DNA of 31,908 nucleotides from SMWC01 sp963581225 (GTDB lineage: Bacteria; Pseudomonadota; Gammaproteobacteria; Steroidobacterales; Rariloculaceae): contig CAUZMW010000017.1 in assembly GCA_963581225.1 (NCBI GenBank), forward strand, positions 1 through 31,908. Reading direction: 5' to 3'. The position numbers were made by a program, and so were the translations under genes. Under the pieces are notes generated by a model. That model was not told the DNA's origin, did no database searches, and saw nothing but the letters and a program-made list of their open reading frames with translations. Below are positions 29,295-31,908 of the stretch, one piece after another. Position 1 is the first letter of the stretch, and each line of letters begins with the position of its first letter.

Positions 29295-29344
29295 TATGCA
29301 CAAAGGCGCTGGGGTTGGCAAGGACGTAGAATGCACCTTTCGCG
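29295..29344. other. Gap between riboswitch and ponA start
   Basis: Fifty bases separate the 5' end of the riboswitch (minus strand) from the ponA ATG. A minus-strand promoter for the riboswitch RNA must lie here or inside the first codons of ponA. TTGCCA about 17 bases before CATAGT is the nearest match, but its start site would fall within the aptamer's closing stem, so I do not call it. Confidence 0.3.
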
Positions 29345-31908
29345 ATGAATAGATATTTACGAATTTCCGCTGTTTTGGCGGCCTACAGCCTGGCCGGGAC
29401 AGTGGCTTTGGGCGGGCTTTTCGCAGGTGGTTACTACTACGTGGCGCCGACGCTGCCTCAGGCTGAGGAGTTGCGCGATATCCGGCTGCAGATCCCGCTG
29501 TCGGTATACAGCCGAGATGGTCGGCTCCTGGCGTTATTCGGCGAAAAACAGCGCACCCCGGCCAAATATGAGGATGTTCCGATGGTCCTGGTGCAGGCTG
29601 TCCTGGCGGCCGAGGACGACCGTTTCTTCGAGCATCCCGGCTTCGACTATCAGGGCTACCTGCGGGCCGGGCTCAACTTCGTCCTCTCCGGCGGCGACCG
29701 GAGTCAGGGCGGCAGTACGATCACGATCCAGGTAGCGCGCACATTCTTCCTCAATCGGGATAAGACTTTTATCCGTAAATTCAAAGAGTTAATACTTGCC
29801 ACACGAATCGAGCGCGAGTTCTCCAAGCAGGAGATCCTGGAGCTCTACTTAAATACAACGTTCTTCGGCCAGCACGCCTATGGTGTGGTTGCGGCTGCCC
29901 AGATCTACTTCGGCAAGGAGCTCCGTGAACTCACGGTCGCGGACGCGGCGATCATCGGCGGTATTCCACAGGGGCCGTCGATCCTCAATCCCTACAGCAA
30001 CCCTGAGGCGGCCGCACAGCGCAGGATCTATGTTCTGCGGCGCATGCGCGAACTCGGCTTCATCTCGGAGACCGCATACGGGGACGCGTTGGAGACCCCG
30101 GTCGAGAGCGTTCGCTACGGGCCGCAACTCGAACTCGCGGCCCCCTATGTCGCGGAGATGGTCCGCGCGGAACTCATTCGTATGCTGGGTCCGGCGGCCT
30201 ACGAGGCCGGCCTCAAGGTCACGACGACCGTCGACAGCCGCTTGCAACGGACGGCGCAGCAGGCGCTCAGGCAGGGTTTGATCGAGTATGACGAGCGCCA
30301 CGGGTATCGAGGGGCGCTTGCACAGGTGGATCTCACGGCGCTGACGCCCGTCGCAGGGGGGTCAGTGGAAGAACGTTGGAGCGCCGTGCTAGGTGATTAT
30401 GCGCACATTTCGGGTTTTAAGACTGGATTGGTCGTCAGCGTGGATCAGATTCCCGTTGAGCCGGAGCCGGTAATCGCCGTTGCCGATTTTACGGCCGAGA
30501 TCGCAGCCGAGTTTGCAGGCGGGGCCGCCATCGATGACGAGCCGCCGGCGGAGCCGGAGCCGATCCTGGATCGCGCCCAGGTCTATTTCGAGGACTGGGG
30601 GCTGGTACCCATTGAGATCGAGTCAGTCGCCTGGGCGGCGCCATTTATCAACGATAACTTCGTTCAGTCGGCGCCACGCACCGTGGCAGAGGCGCTTAAT
30701 CCCGGCGACGTCGTTCGATTCCGCGTGTTGGCCGATGGAAGTCTGAGACTCGCCCAAGTCCCCGAAGTGCAGGGCGCGATCGTCTCGCTGGATCCCATGG
30801 ATGGCGCTGTCACAGCGCTGGTGGGGGGCTTCGATTTCTATCTCAGCAACTACAATCGCGCGACCCAATCCCGACGTCAGCCGGGCTCGTCCTTTAAACC
30901 GTTCGTTTATTCTGCAGCGCTGGAGAACGGATTCACGGCAGCCACCATCGTCAACGATGCGCCGATCGTCGAGGTAAGCTCCGAGCTTGAGGCCGAGTGG
31001 CGCCCCGTCAACTACTCGGGAGTTTTCAGCGGGCCGACTCGGCTACGCGAGGCGCTGGTGAAGTCTCTAAACCTCGTGTCGATTCGAGTTATTCAGCAAG
31101 CCGGCGTCGCGTCGACCGTTCAGCATTTGCGCAGCTTCGGCTTTGACGATACGGCGTTGCCCGCGAACGCTACCCTGGCACTCGGCGCGGGTGGCGTCGC
31201 ACCGCTGGATCTCGTCGATGGCTATGCCACATTCGCGAATGGCGGTTACAAAGTCGATACCTATCTAATTGAGAAAATCGAAGATGCCGACGGCGAGGTT
31301 CTCTACGCCGCAACTCCGAATCTCGCCTGCCAAGGATGCGAAGAGCCGGACCCTGAGGCGCCTGAGTTGCCGGCGCTGATCTCGAGTCCGATTGAGCTCT
31401 ACCCCACGGCGCCTGCCGCCGGACGAATTATCTCCGCGCAGAACGCCTATCTCATTACTGACATGATGCAGGATGTCGTTCGACGCGGCACTGGGGTAGC
31501 CGCGTACAGGGCGCTCGGACGAGACGATTTAGCCGGCAAGACCGGGACGACGAACGACCGGCGTGACGCGTGGTTCGCTGGATTCAATGGCGATCTCGTG
31601 ACGGCCGCGTGGGTCGGCTTCGATCAGGAGCGCTCGCTGGGTCGATACGAACAGGGCGCCGCCACGGCGCTGCCTATGTGGATCGATTTTATGGCCGAGG
31701 CGTTGGGTGGGTTGCCGCATCACGCCATGGAGCAGCCGCCCGGGATTGTCGATGTGCGTATTAACCCCGAGACAGGCCTCGTGGCGGCCACGAACTCAGG
31801 CAGCGTATTCGAGAAATTTCGGCTCGGGCATATCCCCGAACGGGAGCCGGATGCGACAGCATGGAACCCTGAGATTTTCTTAGACACTGACGAGCCGGTG
31901 CTGAGCCG
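29345..31908 (+). CDS. mrcA: Penicillin-binding protein 1A (bifunctional, 3' end cut by window)
   Basis: PBP1A (ponA/mrcA) polymerises and cross-links peptidoglycan. The frame opens at ATG 29345 and runs to the window edge: 854 codons, no stop yet. Residues about 8-32 are the signal anchor. The glycosyltransferase domain follows, with catalytic E90 in LAAEDDRFFEHPGFDYQG, then RSQGGSTITIQVARTFFL and REFSKQEILELYLN. The transpeptidase domain has S515-S-F-K518 (RQPGSSFKPF), SLN in VKSLNLVSIRV and K732-T-G-T in LAGKTGTTNDRRD. Between the two catalytic domains lies the OB-like region with an acidic, proline-rich insertion (VEPEPV..., DDEPPAEPEPILD). Another Pro/Glu-rich loop with C-x-x-C (ACQGCEEPDPEAPELP) sits between SLN and KTG. 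Divergence from pilM is the standard gammaproteobacterial arrangement. Confidence 0.97.
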   Translation, partial: MNRYLRISAVLAAYSLAGTVALGGLFAGGYYYVAPTLPQAEELRDIRLQIPLSVYSRDGRLLALFGEKQRTPAKYEDVPMVLVQAVLAAEDDRFFEHPGFDYQGYLRAGLNFVLSGGDRSQGGSTITIQVARTFFLNRDKTFIRKFKELILATRIEREFSKQEILELYLNTTFFGQHAYGVVAAAQIYFGKELRELTVADAAIIGGIPQGPSILNPYSNPEAAAQRRIYVLRRMRELGFISETAYGDALETPVESVRYGPQLELAAPYVAEMVRAELIRMLGPAAYEAGLKVTTTVDSRLQRTAQQALRQGLIEYDERHGYRGALAQVDLTALTPVAGGSVEERWSAVLGDYAHISGFKTGLVVSVDQIPVEPEPVIAVADFTAEIAAEFAGGAAIDDEPPAEPEPILDRAQVYFEDWGLVPIEIESVAWAAPFINDNFVQSAPRTVAEALNPGDVVRFRVLADGSLRLAQVPEVQGAIVSLDPMDGAVTALVGGFDFYLSNYNRATQSRRQPGSSFKPFVYSAALENGFTAATIVNDAPIVEVSSELEAEWRPVNYSGVFSGPTRLREALVKSLNLVSIRVIQQAGVASTVQHLRSFGFDDTALPANATLALGAGGVAPLDLVDGYATFANGGYKVDTYLIEKIEDADGEVLYAATPNLACQGCEEPDPEAPELPALISSPIELYPTAPAAGRIISAQNAYLITDMMQDVVRRGTGVAAYRALGRDDLAGKTGTTNDRRDAWFAGFNGDLVTAAWVGFDQERSLGRYEQGAATALPMWIDFMAEALGGLPHHAMEQPPGIVDVRINPETGLVAATNSGSVFEKFRLGHIPEREPDATAWNPEIFLDTDEPVLS

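Noticed and set aside
29025..29329. Small plus-strand ORFs between pilM and ponA.
   Set aside because: They overlap the riboswitch and its leader on the opposite strand and have no coding character.

Overview
The window looks like chromosomal core DNA from a gammaproteobacterium of moderately high G+C (about 58-60 % by eye), probably a poorly sampled lineage. The evidence is gene content and order: hslU - DUF971 - ubiE - ubiJ - ubiB; a YcgN-type cysteine-cluster gene; a TesA/YbbA divergent pair; and the ponA | ... | aroK-aroB neighbourhood. I see no tRNA, rRNA, CRISPR, insertion sequence or prophage.

Layout. (1) 1-3590, plus strand: the end of hslU, a DUF971 gene, then the ubiquinone genes ubiE, ubiJ and ubiB. 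(2) 3601-12307, minus strand: a complete tryptophan operon in the order trpL(leader)-E-G-D-C-F-B-A with no gene fusions. It runs on without a visible break into a DUF2007/zinc-ribbon gene, a membrane-anchored EEP-family hydrolase and a short CinA-like gene. A textbook trp attenuator sits in front of trpE: a 26-residue leader peptide with tandem Trp codons, 1:2 and 2:3 pairings, and a terminator hairpin. (3) 12329-16114: an SLC13/DASS-type anion permease (minus) divergent from a single-gene ABC exporter (plus). (4) 16180-23441: ppc, ycgN-like, a D-2-hydroxyacid dehydrogenase, a YbbA/LolD-like ATPase and tesA with overlapping divergent starts, and fadD. (5) 23454-28309, minus: aroK - aroB - dgt - pyrF - DUF445. 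(6) 28364-31908: the most unusual part.

In region 6, ponA (PBP1A, cut by the window end) should face a divergent pilMNOPQ operon that leads into aroK-aroB, as in Pseudomonas and Legionella. Here pilN, O, P and Q are absent. Only about 60 N-terminal residues of PilM remain, fused in frame to about 110 residues that resemble the C-terminus of an unrelated secreted Ig-like protein. The fusion is followed by a terminator, then aroK. Upstream of it, on the same strand, lies a well-matched GEMM-I (cyclic di-GMP) riboswitch aptamer at 29194-29294. The simplest reading is a large deletion, or an assembly collapse, that removed the type IV pilus alignment genes and left the c-di-GMP-sensing leader attached to a chimeric ORF.

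Metabolically, aroK/aroB (chorismate supply) and the trp operon (chorismate to tryptophan) lie in the same window. ppc supplies oxaloacetate, pyrF makes UMP, and dgt acts on dNTPs. tesA and fadD handle acyl chains. Convergent gene pairs are separated by only 2-12 bases, so the genome is tightly packed here.
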